Source: Scatosoma sp045632265 (GTDB taxonomy: Bacteria > Bacillota > Clostridia > Christensenellales > Borkfalkiaceae). From it: 34,883 nucleotides of DNA. Both the position numbers and the translations under genes were made by a program. A model generated the notes under the pieces. It did no database searches. It saw nothing but the letters and a program-made list of their open reading frames with translations, and was not told the origin of the DNA. Positions 1-10,042 of this stretch are shown piece by piece; the stretch's first letter is position 1, and every line of letters begins with the position of its first letter. Location of the stretch: assembly GCA_045632265.1 (NCBI GenBank), contig JAZQWG010000032.1:1-34883 (forward strand), in the 5' to 3' direction.

Positions 1-26
1 TATTGACGAAGAATAAATTTTTTTCT

Positions 27-64
27 AAATATGACGGAAATTGTCATATTTACTATGCTATAAT
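27..64 (+). promoter_or_regulatory. Promoter with operator-like inverted repeat for the defence operon
   Basis: An extended -10 element (TGCTATAAT; TATAAT at 59-64) lies 28 bases before the first start codon of the operon. Directly upstream, AAATATGAC (27-35) and GTCATATTT (43-51) form a perfect 9-bp inverted repeat with a 7-nt centre. The repeat covers the place of the -35 box, where no good TTGACA match is seen at 17 bp. This is the usual layout of a repressor operator, which would keep the operon off until needed. No regulator gene is visible in the window, so the binding protein is unknown. Confidence 0.6.
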
Positions 65-92
65 TGCTTGAATTATACTAATGAGGTGTCGT

Positions 93-2792
93 ATGGAAGA
101 ATTTAAGAATAAAATTCTACAAGCAATGCAATCTGATTTCATTGGTGACGTGCAATTCAATGAAGACGAAATCACCCAAATGAAGGAAGACTGTAAGAAA
201 TTTTATCGTGCAGCTCAAAATACTTGGAGCAAATATTATAAAAGAGAGGATATTTGCGAGTTAATTGTTTTAATAGTGAATATTGCAAAGTCTTGGAACG
301 ATGAAAGCGAAGGTCGTTTTTGGACTAAACTTTTTGGTGAGATATTTGAGGATTCATCTATCTCACCTATTAAGTTTTATAATGATTTTGAGAACTGCTT
401 AAATGCTTATAATAAAACCCTATTCCGCTCTAAAGAAAATAAAAGAATGTTTAGGGAAGTTTTTTTATTGCACGCATTTGCGCCTGAAAAATCGGGAGAG
501 TCTTTTATTCGATTGTTGTGGAATTGGTATAGCGATATTGACGTTATAAACTTTGACTATCAACACAATGATGCTTTATATACGCAACTTGCATCATTCT
601 TAAACAAAGAATTTGGTGGAAAAACCGATTTAGATGAAGACGTAGACTTTGAAGGTAAAACCTATTCAATAAAATCTTCCTTCAAATATTTGTTCGCTCA
701 AAACAAAGAAGCTGGAATCGTATTATTAGATTCTTTATTCTCAAACTTTGACGACATCTATTTTAACGGCAAGTACAATAAAGATTCTTTTTATGCGGAA
801 AGATGTTCTACTATCGTTGAAAAAATACTACAAGAAAGTAATATCAAGACTGAACGCCGTAAAAGACACCATACGGAACATATTGTTAGTGATTATAGCA
901 AAATATATGCAGGATATGAAATAGACGAGCAAGGTGTAGCAAGTTTGTTTATCCCTGAAATCCGTGCGATAGATGAAGAAGCTGAAGATTATTTGGTAGA
1001 AGTTCTTAATAATGAAGAATTAGTTTATTCCGATGAAGGCTACATCGTGGGGAATAATATTAAGCGTAGAATTAAAAGGATTTCGATACCCTTCTCTTCG
1101 TTTATTAATAAACTTGAAGACAAAATTGATATAGTGATAAAATTATCCGTAATAAGAGACGGTGATGAAATAGAAATCTTTAACTCTAAAAAATCGTTAT
1201 TTCGTGATTTCGTTCTTTTCAAGGGCAATAGAGAAACTCGTTCGGATAATTGCAAACCTAATGTTTCTTATTATTTAGTTCACGCGCCGAGCCTTAATAT
1301 AAGCAAGTTTACAAATTGCTCCGTTAAGGATATTAATGCCTATACAAGTACGATATTTACCGAAGAAAATAATTATATATCAACGAGCAATCAACAAGTT
1401 TTCTTTAACATTGTACCAAAAGACTCTCACGTTATTTTAGATGGAAGACGATATGAAAACACTATATATCAAAAAGATGGTATAGAGTATCCTTTTTTTA
1501 AGTCGGTTAAAACCATAAGCGTTATTATTCCAAAAACTACAAATGCAGACAGCATCACCGTAACTGTGGACGATGAAAAACATTATCCCTTGTCAGCTTG
1601 TGCTGTTGCTAACGATAATACTTTTGTTATTGATACTGCTAAGATTAACACCGATGGTAGCGGCGCGCATAAAATTTTATTTTCTGACGTGCGACAAAAG
1701 AAATTACTTCATACTGTTTTATATTACATCACACGTGATGTAGGTGTGCACGTTACGGGAAGCAATTATCTTTTTGGGGCGAAAACTGTTAATGCTTTCT
1801 TGCAAGCCCATAACGGTGGTGAGTCTGCAACTTTATATTCTATTAATCCCCGAGTTGGAAGCGAAAAGGTTGAATTCGATTACGACGAAGGTACTATAGT
1901 AATAGACCTACCATATATAAAATGGCGCATTGATGACGGCGAATGGAATTATTCCGAATTGGACAAAAAGATTTGGCACAAAGAACCGTTTTTACATAGC
2001 AACTGCATTGTGGAAATTGAAAACAATTCTCAGCTTACAACGGAATTATTTATAAACAACCAAAGAATCAATTTATCTAAAAGCGGAAAATATTTGCTTG
2101 GCGATGCTTTAACTGAAGCAACCGCTAATAGAGAAAATACCATATATTTATCTATAAATGGAGACAAGCATCTCTTATTTGAAGTTCTAAATAAAGAAGA
2201 ACTGTCGGATTTTGATATTGATATTGAAGAAAAGACTGTAGATTTTTCTCGTGGATTTATTGGCGATGACGATGCAAGATTTTTAGTACGTTTAACCAAT
2301 GAAGACAACGAATACGAATTTGAAACTTCTATTATAGACACCTTTGAAGAAGATATAATAGATGGCGAATATGACGTTGAAATTTATCTCGTGGATTTCT
2401 TTGACAATAAAACTCTTTTACTTGATGGCGGTTTTGTTATAGGTAACCCCGACAAGTTCTGTTTTGATGATTGTAGAATTGTATTAACCAAATTTAATAG
2501 ACCTAACGCAGGTAAAGTAAAATTGCAAAATTCTTATATTGCTGATTTAAAATACTTAAGAGAAGAAACTATCGGTAGCGTATATTCGGGTGTTTTAATC
2601 GATAAAAGAATGAAATATGACGTGGAAGTATATAAAAAGGACGAGCGCTCGTTAAAATTCTACTTCGTTAAAGGTGAAGACTTATTACCTATAGGCTTTG
2701 ATTTAACGAAAAATGCTTTCACGCAATCAACTATTGACGATAAGAATATTATTTCTTGTACGTCTTGCTACTATGATGTTGAGGAGATTTAA
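93..2792 (+). CDS. druH: Druantia type III DruH-like protein (899 aa)
   Basis: First gene of the defence operon. I recognise no catalytic motif. The first ~270 residues look alpha-helical and charged. The middle and C-terminal parts are rich in alternating hydrophobic/polar strands and short acidic turns, as in stacked beta-sandwich domains. The start is placed at the ATG at 93 because GAGGTG (83-88) sits five bases before it; the in-frame ATG at 81 has no ribosome binding site. The stop lies two bases before the helicase gene, so the two are translationally coupled. The DruH assignment rests on size, position and the partner: Druantia type III is known to consist of a large uncharacterised protein (DruH) plus a very large DUF1998 helicase (DruE). 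An unrelated partner protein of a DUF1998 helicase is possible. No signal peptide or membrane segment is seen, so it is probably cytoplasmic. Confidence 0.6.
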   Translation: MEEFKNKILQAMQSDFIGDVQFNEDEITQMKEDCKKFYRAAQNTWSKYYKREDICELIVLIVNIAKSWNDESEGRFWTKLFGEIFEDSSISPIKFYNDFENCLNAYNKTLFRSKENKRMFREVFLLHAFAPEKSGESFIRLLWNWYSDIDVINFDYQHNDALYTQLASFLNKEFGGKTDLDEDVDFEGKTYSIKSSFKYLFAQNKEAGIVLLDSLFSNFDDIYFNGKYNKDSFYAERCSTIVEKILQESNIKTERRKRHHTEHIVSDYSKIYAGYEIDEQGVASLFIPEIRAIDEEAEDYLVEVLNNEELVYSDEGYIVGNNIKRRIKRISIPFSSFINKLEDKIDIVIKLSVIRDGDEIEIFNSKKSLFRDFVLFKGNRETRSDNCKPNVSYYLVHAPSLNISKFTNCSVKDINAYTSTIFTEENNYISTSNQQVFFNIVPKDSHVILDGRRYENTIYQKDGIEYPFFKSVKTISVIIPKTTNADSITVTVDDEKHYPLSACAVANDNTFVIDTAKINTDGSGAHKILFSDVRQKKLLHTVLYYITRDVGVHVTGSNYLFGAKTVNAFLQAHNGGESATLYSINPRVGSEKVEFDYDEGTIVIDLPYIKWRIDDGEWNYSELDKKIWHKEPFLHSNCIVEIENNSQLTTELFINNQRINLSKSGKYLLGDALTEATANRENTIYLSINGDKHLLFEVLNKEELSDFDIDIEEKTVDFSRGFIGDDDARFLVRLTNEDNEYEFETSIIDTFEEDIIDGEYDVEIYLVDFFDNKTLLLDGGFVIGNPDKFCFDDCRIVLTKFNRPNAGKVKLQNSYIADLKYLREETIGSVYSGVLIDKRMKYDVEVYKKDERSLKFYFVKGEDLLPIGFDLTKNAFTQSTIDDKNIISCTSCYYDVEEI

Positions 2793-2794
2793 AA

Positions 2795-5700
2795 ATGTTT
2801 AATCCGGCTGATGCTTCAAATAGAATAAAAGAAGAATTTATTGATTATATCTCTACGTCGTTTTCTGTTGCCGACCAAGAATACGATAAACTATTCAAGG
2901 AAAAATTAAATCAACACGGTGTAATTTCAAGAGGACCCCTTGTTGATATAAAGGATATTTTTAGAAGTGGAAAAACTTTGGCTACCTTGTGCGCCGATAA
3001 CGTTTTGTCTCCACTCTTTCACGAAATAGAAAAAAATAAGCCTATTGGAGATAAATATAAACATAAATTCCCCGTTAATAGACCACTGTATTTGCATCAA
3101 GAAAAAGCAGTAAACGTAATTACTACCAACAAGAAAAATGCAGTAGTTACAACCGGTACGGGTTCAGGTAAAACGGAATGTTTCTTAATTCCTGTTATTA
3201 ATGAATTATTAAGGGAAATAGAATCAGGAACATTGAAACCCGGCGTTAGAGCTTTATTAATCTATCCGATGAACGCCCTTGCAAACGACCAAATGAAAAG
3301 ACTTAGGGAATTACTTATGTATTATCCCCAAATTACTTTTGGTGTATATAATGGAGATACCGAAAAAACCGAAGAAAAGGCTATTGCAAAATATCAAGAC
3401 TTGCATTCGTTGGAAGCGTGTGATGAACTTAAACAGCCGTTAGAAAATGAATACATTTCAAGAGAAAAAATGAATGAAACGCCACCGCATATTTTATGTA
3501 CTAACTACGCTATGTTGGAACATATGATGTTGCGCCCTGAAAACGATAAAATCTTCGCTAATTCGGATTTTAAATTTGTCGTTCTTGACGAAGCGCATAT
3601 TTATACAGGTGCTACGGGAATGGAAACGGCTTTGCTTTTGCGTAGATTAAAAGCAAGGATTAAAACTAGTACTAAAACTCAATTTATATTAACTAGTGCA
3701 ACGCTTGGTGAAGAAGGAAAATCTGAGAAAGAAATTATCAACTTTGCAGAAAGTTTGTGCGGCGAAACTTTTGACGAAACAAGTATTATATACGGCAAAA
3801 GAGAAACGCTCGTTTTTGATGGCGAGATTAATAATTATCCTATTGAGTTGTTTGAAGATTTAGCGACTGCAACTACAGATGAATATGCGGGAATTTTCAA
3901 TCGTTTTGGTATCTTTTATGATTCTACCATACTTTTTGCTCATAATCTTTATAACTTGTGTAGAAATAGCATTTATTACAAAAGAATACGTGAAGAATTA
4001 AGACCACCCGTTGATATAGATTTATTAGCAAACGTATTAAATGTAAACAAGAAACAAGCCATTTCGTTTATTCACGTCTGCACGTTAGCAGAGAAAAATG
4101 GTAAATCTTTAATTGATGCAAAATATCATTTTTTTATTAGAGCGTTAGAAGGTTTATACACCACCTTATTTGGCGATAAGCAATTGTTTTTAGAAAGAAG
4201 AAATACGGCAACTTTCGATAATAGACAGATTGCTTGTTTTGAGCGCGCTGTTTGTAGGAATTGTGGCGAACTTGGTATTGTAGGCAAAGAAGAAACACAA
4301 GGGAAATTAAAAAAATTAGTTCTTGCGACGCAATATGATGAAAAGACTAAATTCTTCCATATAAAATCTACTACCGAAGATGAATTTGAAGAGTTTGATT
4401 TTGAAGGTAACGAAGAAATCGAAGATGAAGAAATTGTTAAAGTAAAAGAAAAAAGTTATAAAGAATATTACTTGTGTCCTGTTTGTGGCGCAATTACCGA
4501 AAAGGACGACGGTAAGCCAAGATGTGATTGCGGAGTTTTACCAATAATTGTATCTGAGTACGTTAACTCTGATGCAAAATGTCCTAAGTGTCAAGGTGGA
4601 AAATATAGAAGATTTTACATAGGCGCAGAAGCCGCTACCGGTGTTCTTGCTACTACGTTATTTGAAGAATTACCATCAAAAACCATTAAAGATTATGGTG
4701 AAGACGGTGTTGAGTTAGAGTTTGAAGGTGGAAAGCAGTTTTTAGCCTTTTCAGACAGCAGAAGCGAGGCCGCTTTCTTTGCTTCGTATTTGGATAAGTC
4801 ATACAAAGAATTTTTGCGTAGACGTGGTCTTGTTCAAGTTCTTCAAGACATAAAAGACGATTTGTTAGACGAACCGATGAATTTGTCGGAATTGGCTGAC
4901 GAATTAACAAAATTGTTTGCGAACAAAGAAACATTTAAGGAAGAACTAACAGCGGTTCTTACTCGTAGAGAGTTAAAACGTATTTCGTTAAAGAATGCTT
5001 GGATGGCTATCTTTACGGAACTTGTATACGCAAGAAGACGTACTAGTCTTGTTTCTTTAGGTAGAATTAAATTTGAATACATAGGAAACTCCGATAAAAT
5101 TGTAACGGCATTAAGTAAAAAATACAACTTGGACACAAAGATTTGCAAAGAGACATTAGATTATCTTGCTCTTACGTTTGCTTATTTTGGAGCGTTACAA
5201 ATTGATGACGATATAATTGATGCTGATGAACGAAAGTATATTTTCTATACCGACAAACAAAAAGCAGTAATATTGCAAAAAACGGCATCTACGGATAGAT
5301 ACGTTATGAGTTGGAAAGCGCGTAATCGTGAAGGCAAAGTAGATTCTTATTATCCTAATAGTCGTGTGCGCTTAATCGCTAGCATTTTAAAGTCGGATGA
5401 AAAACGTGCAAATGAATTTTTGGAAGATTATTTTAATCAATGGTTAATTAAGCCTGAAAATAAATATCATTTGGTTCGTGGCAACGGAAATATCTACTAT
5501 ATGCCTATTGAAAATTATCAAGTCCGCGTATTTGGAGATGAATCGGCTCATTGGTATAAATGTGATAAATGTGGCAAGGTTTCCGTTTACAACGTAAACG
5601 ATAAATGTTTAGAAAATGGTTGTGGCGGTAATTTGTTTGAAATACACCCTGAAAAGTTGTTTGAAAATAACCATTATTTAAGGTTGTATCAAAAGAAAGA

Positions 5701-7954
5701 TTTAACAGCGCTTTTGATAAAAGAACATACGGCACAATTATCAAGAGAAGAAGGATTAAAATTCCAAACACAATTCGAGAAAAACCATATCCACGCATTG
5801 TCCTGCTCCACTACCTTTGAAATGGGTGTAGACGTTGGTGAATTGGAAACTGTTTTCTTAAGAAACGTTCCACCTACGGCGGCAAACTATGCTCAACGTG
5901 CAGGTCGTGCAGGTAGAAGTAAAAACTCGGCAGCGTATTCGCTTACTTATGCAAAATTAAGTTCCCACGACTTTACGTACTTTAATGAGCCCACAAAAAT
6001 TATTGTAGGCAAAGTTAAACCACCTGTTTTCAAAATAGACAATCGAAAAATAGTTTTGCGACATATCTATGCCGTTGTTTTAAGCTACTTTTTTAAGAGA
6101 AACCCTGAAATCTTTAACAAAAACAAAGCAGAAGCGTTTTTAGATAATGGTGGCTATGAATTATTATTAGACTTAATAAAAGTCTCTTCTCCTGAAAGAG
6201 ATTCACTATATGATTTGTTGTCAAAATCAATTCCAAATGCATCTTCCTATAATTGGGAAGAAGAATTTATCGGAGACAACGGTATCCTTAAATGTGTTGT
6301 TGAGGAATATAAAGAAAACGTAAAAGAAATACAAGCTATTATTGATGCTTGTTATGAAGAAAGAAATGCAGATAAAGCCAAGCGCGCGGAACGTTCACTT
6401 GCGAAGTATAAAGCTAAAGAACTTATTGATTTCTTTGTTCGTAACAATATTTTACCTAAATATGGTTTCCCTATCGACACGGTAGAATTAGACGTTACAA
6501 CGGATGAACATCAAAGACAAGAATTGCAATTGTCAAGAGATTTGAAAATGGCAATTTCTGAATATGCTCCGGGTGAAAAGGTTATTGCCAACAATAAAAT
6601 GTATACAAGTAGATACATTAAGAAGTCTTTCTTTAACAATAGAATGGATTATCACACTTCTTATGTATGTCAATGCGATAACTGTCAAACTTGGAATTAT
6701 AGCATTAACGACCCAAGAGAAGCCGATGAACTTGTAAAATGTGTTGCTTGCCATAAACCTATCAATAAAGGAAAATGGGATGATGCAATCGAACCAAGAG
6801 CAGGATTTATTGCTGAACATAGAGCTGAAGAAGTTCCTATGTCTCGTCCGGATAAAATTTATCATAGTCAAGATTCTTATATTGGCAATGGTAAAAAGAT
6901 TGACGAATATCTGTTCTCTATAAACGATAGAGATATAATTTTAAAGTCTAGTGAAAACGACTCGATTATGGTTACTTCCCACACCAAGTTTTACGTTTGT
7001 AAAAAATGTGGATATACGTATGGTTTTCACGATATAATTAGAGATGAATCGGGCAAAAAAGATAAAGATGCTATAAATGCTATCACGAAACGTTCTCCAT
7101 ACATTATTGTAAAACGCAAACATAAAAATGCGCACGACCATTACTGCAACAATACTTATTTTTACCCGTTTGTTTTAAATCACACCTATAAAACGGACGT
7201 TGTTTTAATGGACTTTCAAGAATACAACGGCGAAGAAAAAACAATGTTGTCTGTTTTATATGCATTACTGAATGCTATGTCCGATGTGTTGGGTATAGAT
7301 AGAAACGATATTGGTGGAAGCTTAAAAGCCACTTTTGATAGAGATGTTGGTGATATTAGATATTCACTTGTCTTATATGATACAGTTGCGGGCGGTGCAG
7401 GTCACGTACGTAGATTGTTAAATTCTACTGTTTTGAGCCAAGTGTTTAATAGTGCACACAACGCAATGAAACATTGTATTTGCGATACTTCTTGTTATAA
7501 TTGTTTAAGAAGTTATTCAAATCAAAGAGTTCACGAAAAGCTTGATAGACATTTGGCAGAAGAATTTTTATCATCCTATCTAGGTGATGCTACTGAGCTA
7601 GTTATTCGTCAAGACCAAGAAGTCAAAGAATTAAAACTCCTTGATAATGGTTTTAATATAAAAACCGAAGCTTACGATTATATTTTCTCTCTGCTTGACG
7701 ATGACTCTGAAGTTTCACAAAGACTACTTGAATTATTTATAAGTCAATCTTTGCCTAAGCCTGATTTTAACGATATAGAATTCAAAGTAGAAAATGAAAA
7801 AGGCTATGCTAATTTGTTGTGGAAAGATAAAAAAATAATGCTTTTCACAAAAGATAATGAAGACAGTTATATATTAGCAAAAAATAGTAATTATCTTTGC
7901 TTTATTTTAGATGAGTCGTTGAATTTTACTTTACTATTAAAAGCATTGAGTTAA
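2795..7954 (+). CDS. druE: Druantia DruE-like DEAH helicase with DUF1998 domain (1719 aa)
   Basis: Very large superfamily 2 helicase. Walker A GTGSGKT is at residues 121-127, the DEAH box (LDEAHIYTGA) near 266, and the SAT motif (LTSATLG) near 300. The second RecA lobe is recognised by FEMGVDVGELE near 1005-1015 and the arginine-finger motif QRAGRAGRS near 1035. Several CxxC zinc-knuckle pairs lie between and after the lobes (CRNCG near 490, CPVCG and CPKC near 565-605, CDKCG near 920, CQCDNC near 1290, CKKCG near 1405). The C-terminus carries the DUF1998 signature: YDTVAGGAGH near 1530, then the cysteine cluster CICDTSCYNC near 1563, then LDRHLA. The length fits DruE, the shared component of Druantia antiphage systems, presumed to move on phage DNA. 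GAGGAG precedes the ATG. DISARM DrmA/DrmB are related but are separate proteins with different partners. Helicase identity is near certain; the Druantia label is less so. Confidence 0.8.
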   Translation: MFNPADASNRIKEEFIDYISTSFSVADQEYDKLFKEKLNQHGVISRGPLVDIKDIFRSGKTLATLCADNVLSPLFHEIEKNKPIGDKYKHKFPVNRPLYLHQEKAVNVITTNKKNAVVTTGTGSGKTECFLIPVINELLREIESGTLKPGVRALLIYPMNALANDQMKRLRELLMYYPQITFGVYNGDTEKTEEKAIAKYQDLHSLEACDELKQPLENEYISREKMNETPPHILCTNYAMLEHMMLRPENDKIFANSDFKFVVLDEAHIYTGATGMETALLLRRLKARIKTSTKTQFILTSATLGEEGKSEKEIINFAESLCGETFDETSIIYGKRETLVFDGEINNYPIELFEDLATATTDEYAGIFNRFGIFYDSTILFAHNLYNLCRNSIYYKRIREELRPPVDIDLLANVLNVNKKQAISFIHVCTLAEKNGKSLIDAKYHFFIRALEGLYTTLFGDKQLFLERRNTATFDNRQIACFERAVCRNCGELGIVGKEETQGKLKKLVLATQYDEKTKFFHIKSTTEDEFEEFDFEGNEEIEDEEIVKVKEKSYKEYYLCPVCGAITEKDDGKPRCDCGVLPIIVSEYVNSDAKCPKCQGGKYRRFYIGAEAATGVLATTLFEELPSKTIKDYGEDGVELEFEGGKQFLAFSDSRSEAAFFASYLDKSYKEFLRRRGLVQVLQDIKDDLLDEPMNLSELADELTKLFANKETFKEELTAVLTRRELKRISLKNAWMAIFTELVYARRRTSLVSLGRIKFEYIGNSDKIVTALSKKYNLDTKICKETLDYLALTFAYFGALQIDDDIIDADERKYIFYTDKQKAVILQKTASTDRYVMSWKARNREGKVDSYYPNSRVRLIASILKSDEKRANEFLEDYFNQWLIKPENKYHLVRGNGNIYYMPIENYQVRVFGDESAHWYKCDKCGKVSVYNVNDKCLENGCGGNLFEIHPEKLFENNHYLRLYQKKDLTALLIKEHTAQLSREEGLKFQTQFEKNHIHALSCSTTFEMGVDVGELETVFLRNVPPTAANYAQRAGRAGRSKNSAAYSLTYAKLSSHDFTYFNEPTKIIVGKVKPPVFKIDNRKIVLRHIYAVVLSYFFKRNPEIFNKNKAEAFLDNGGYELLLDLIKVSSPERDSLYDLLSKSIPNASSYNWEEEFIGDNGILKCVVEEYKENVKEIQAIIDACYEERNADKAKRAERSLAKYKAKELIDFFVRNNILPKYGFPIDTVELDVTTDEHQRQELQLSRDLKMAISEYAPGEKVIANNKMYTSRYIKKSFFNNRMDYHTSYVCQCDNCQTWNYSINDPREADELVKCVACHKPINKGKWDDAIEPRAGFIAEHRAEEVPMSRPDKIYHSQDSYIGNGKKIDEYLFSINDRDIILKSSENDSIMVTSHTKFYVCKKCGYTYGFHDIIRDESGKKDKDAINAITKRSPYIIVKRKHKNAHDHYCNNTYFYPFVLNHTYKTDVVLMDFQEYNGEEKTMLSVLYALLNAMSDVLGIDRNDIGGSLKATFDRDVGDIRYSLVLYDTVAGGAGHVRRLLNSTVLSQVFNSAHNAMKHCICDTSCYNCLRSYSNQRVHEKLDRHLAEEFLSSYLGDATELVIRQDQEVKELKLLDNGFNIKTEAYDYIFSLLDDDSEVSQRLLELFISQSLPKPDFNDIEFKVENEKGYANLLWKDKKIMLFTKDNEDSYILAKNSNYLCFILDESLNFTLLLKALS

Positions 7955-7966
7955 AGGAGATATTTT

Positions 7967-9676
7967 ATGGCGATAATGATACCTAGCATTCCGCAAGATT
8001 TTTCACCTGAAAGTCGTGAAGGTGAAATGTTTTCAAGCTTACAAAAATTGCCCGATGATTATTATGTTTTTCACTCTTTTCGCATTATAAAACTTGAAGA
8101 CAATACTTGGAAAGAAAATGAGATTGACTTCGTGATTTTTAATAAGGACAAGGGTTTGTTTTGTCTAGAAGCAAAGGCGGGAGATGTTTATTGCGAACGT
8201 GGTATATGGCACTACGGCTCAGGAAAGGAAATGCGTGATCAGTTTGCCCAAGCAAACTCTAATAGATGGAAGTTATCTAAATATATGGAAGAGTTTTATC
8301 AAACCCAAGAAATTAAGCGCCATTGTAAAATTTTAAGTGGCGTTTGGTTTCCGGGAATAGACAATAATAAACTCTCAAGATTGGCTCTTCCGTCTAACGC
8401 TATAAGAGAAGCCGTTTTAACGGGCGACGATTTAGATGATCCATTGGATTCCATTGAAAGGATTTTTTCTATTCAAGTTCCTGTGAAAGTGTATGGTGAA
8501 ACTTCTTTAGTTGAAACGTCTTTAACAAGAAACGAAACGGAGTCGTTGTTACAAAATATCTTGTGCCCCACTTTCAATATATTACCGTCTAAAACTTTGG
8601 AATTGGATTATAAAAGAGAAAAGTTCAATGCGCTTATTACTGAACAATGCAATCTCTTAAATTATCTTGAAGAGCAAAGAAGCGCAGTAATAAATGGCGC
8701 TGCAGGAACAGGAAAAACAATGATTGCTGTTGAAAAAGCAAGAAGACACGCTAATAAAGGCGAAAAAGTATTGTTTCTTTGCTTTAATGTAAAATTAAAA
8801 GAGTATTTAGAAAAAACTTATGCCTACGAGAACGTTGATTACTATACTATTGACAAGTTTGCTTGTAAGATGTGCCATTCTATTGAGCCAAATTATGACG
8901 ATTTAGAAAATGAGTTGATTCGTTTGGCTGTTGAAGGTGGTTTTCCGTATTTACATATCATAATTGATGAAGGTCAAGATTTTGGACAAGCAAGAATGAA
9001 AAGTGAAGAAATTTTCTCTACTTTAGAAGAAATAGTCTTGTCTACTGAGACAGGGACTTTTTATGTGTTCTACGACAAATTGCAGTTGGTTCAAAGTTTC
9101 AATGTGCCAAAGTTTATCGAAAATGCAGATTGCAGATTGACTTTATATAAAAACTGTAGAAACACAAAGAAGATAGCTGAAACATCTTTTAAACCTATAG
9201 GAAAAACTCCAAAACTTTTTGATTTTGCTATACCCGGTGTTCTCCCCGAAATCTCTTTTGTTTCGGATGAAGATATTAAAGAGCGCATTGATTTAATTAT
9301 AAAACAGGCAAATGCTAACGGCATTAAAGATATTCAAATTTTAAGTTGTGTCCCTAGTGGCGAAAGTATATTAGAGAACTATCTTGAAAATCATTTCTAT
9401 AACTATAAAGGACAAAAAATACCCTTTACTACTTGTAGAAAATTTAAGGGATTGGAAGCAGACAAGGTAATTCTTGTTGACGTTAATAAAAACTCAATTA
9501 TGGATAACAATAAATTGTTTTACGTTGGTTCGTCAAGAGCAAGGTTTGAGTTAAGTATTTTGGCAACACTTTCTGATAGTGATTGTATTGAAATCTTACA
9601 AGGATTAAATTCAATCGTGAAAAAGAACAACCCGCAATTAACTCTTTCTAAAGCCTTGGGTTGTAAAATGATATAA
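7967..9676 (+). CDS. NERD nuclease-UvrD-like superfamily 1 helicase (569 aa)
   Basis: Two-part protein. The first ~130 residues are a NERD domain, a PD-(D/E)xK nuclease fold: an early glutamate (SREGEMF), ENEIDFVIF near 52-60 and the E-x-K motif in CLEAKAG near 66-72 supply the expected metal-binding residues. From about residue 235 a superfamily 1 helicase core follows: Walker A GAAGTGKT near 243, Walker B IIIDEGQDFG near 331, a motif IV-like YKNCRNTKKIA, and C-terminal FKGLEADKVILVDV and YVGSSRAR motifs typical of UvrD/Rep proteins. AAAGGAG lies eight bases before the ATG, and the gene begins 12 bases after the druE-like stop. Such proteins are frequent in phage-defence loci; here it would be a nuclease-motor partner for the large helicase. 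It is not a known core Druantia III component, so its part in the system is inferred from the operon. Confidence 0.85.
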   Translation: MAIMIPSIPQDFSPESREGEMFSSLQKLPDDYYVFHSFRIIKLEDNTWKENEIDFVIFNKDKGLFCLEAKAGDVYCERGIWHYGSGKEMRDQFAQANSNRWKLSKYMEEFYQTQEIKRHCKILSGVWFPGIDNNKLSRLALPSNAIREAVLTGDDLDDPLDSIERIFSIQVPVKVYGETSLVETSLTRNETESLLQNILCPTFNILPSKTLELDYKREKFNALITEQCNLLNYLEEQRSAVINGAAGTGKTMIAVEKARRHANKGEKVLFLCFNVKLKEYLEKTYAYENVDYYTIDKFACKMCHSIEPNYDDLENELIRLAVEGGFPYLHIIIDEGQDFGQARMKSEEIFSTLEEIVLSTETGTFYVFYDKLQLVQSFNVPKFIENADCRLTLYKNCRNTKKIAETSFKPIGKTPKLFDFAIPGVLPEISFVSDEDIKERIDLIIKQANANGIKDIQILSCVPSGESILENYLENHFYNYKGQKIPFTTCRKFKGLEADKVILVDVNKNSIMDNNKLFYVGSSRARFELSILATLSDSDCIEILQGLNSIVKKNNPQLTLSKALGCKMI

Positions 9677-9678
9677 AT

Positions 9679-10042
9679 CTATGGAGTAAAAATGAACGAT
9701 TATTTAGAAGTATTAAAAAGTTATAAAGACATAAAAGACGTTTTCGATTTGATTGATGACGTTCAAAAATTGCGTTTTTATTACTCAAATCAACAATACG
9801 AAACAATGATGCAACACATTAGAAATTTGGTTGCAAAATATCCGATTGATGCAGGGTTTTGGAATTTGTTTAATCGTATTATGCCTGATACCTATGACCA
9901 AGCATACCAAAACGCAGAAAACTTTTTAAGATTTAAGGGCTTTAAGCTGTTGTTTGAAAAAGGTTACAACTTATCCAAACACTTAACGCAAGAAGAAATT
10001 AACTCTATTCAACAAACGAATAAACCTATGGAGTAAAAATGA
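9679..10042 (+). repeat. Duplicated 17-nt translation-start context
   Basis: The 17-mer CTATGGAGTAAAAATGA occurs at 9679-9695 and again at 10026-10042. Each copy carries the GGAG ribosome binding site and the start codon of the gene that follows. The second copy also encodes the last residues and stop of the 114-aa protein. This suggests that one gene was inserted beside the other with its initiation region. Confidence 0.7.
9692..10036 (+). CDS. Small protein of the defence operon, unknown function (114 aa)
   Basis: I do not recognise this family. The protein looks all-helical, is rich in aromatic residues (Y, F, W) and charged residues, and has no cysteine motif, signal peptide or membrane helix. 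The run YETMMQHIRNLVAKYP followed by FWNLFNRIM resembles one or two TPR-like helical hairpins, which would suit an adaptor, but this is only a shape argument. A GGAG ribosome binding site precedes the ATG. Its stop codon overlaps the ribosome binding region of the next gene (two bases between stop and ATG), so it is translationally coupled to the DUF2971 gene and probably works with it. Confidence 0.6.
   Translation: MNDYLEVLKSYKDIKDVFDLIDDVQKLRFYYSNQQYETMMQHIRNLVAKYPIDAGFWNLFNRIMPDTYDQAYQNAENFLRFKGFKLLFEKGYNLSKHLTQEEINSIQQTNKPME

Noticed and set aside
81..92. Start of the first operon gene at ATG 81
   Set aside because: It lies only ~17 bases after the -10 box and has no ribosome binding site; ATG 93 has GAGGTG at correct spacing.
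2795..9676. DISARM or BREX system
   Set aside because: No DNA methyltransferase, PglZ, BrxC or PLD protein is present; helicase and DUF1998 are in one very long protein, which fits Druantia better.
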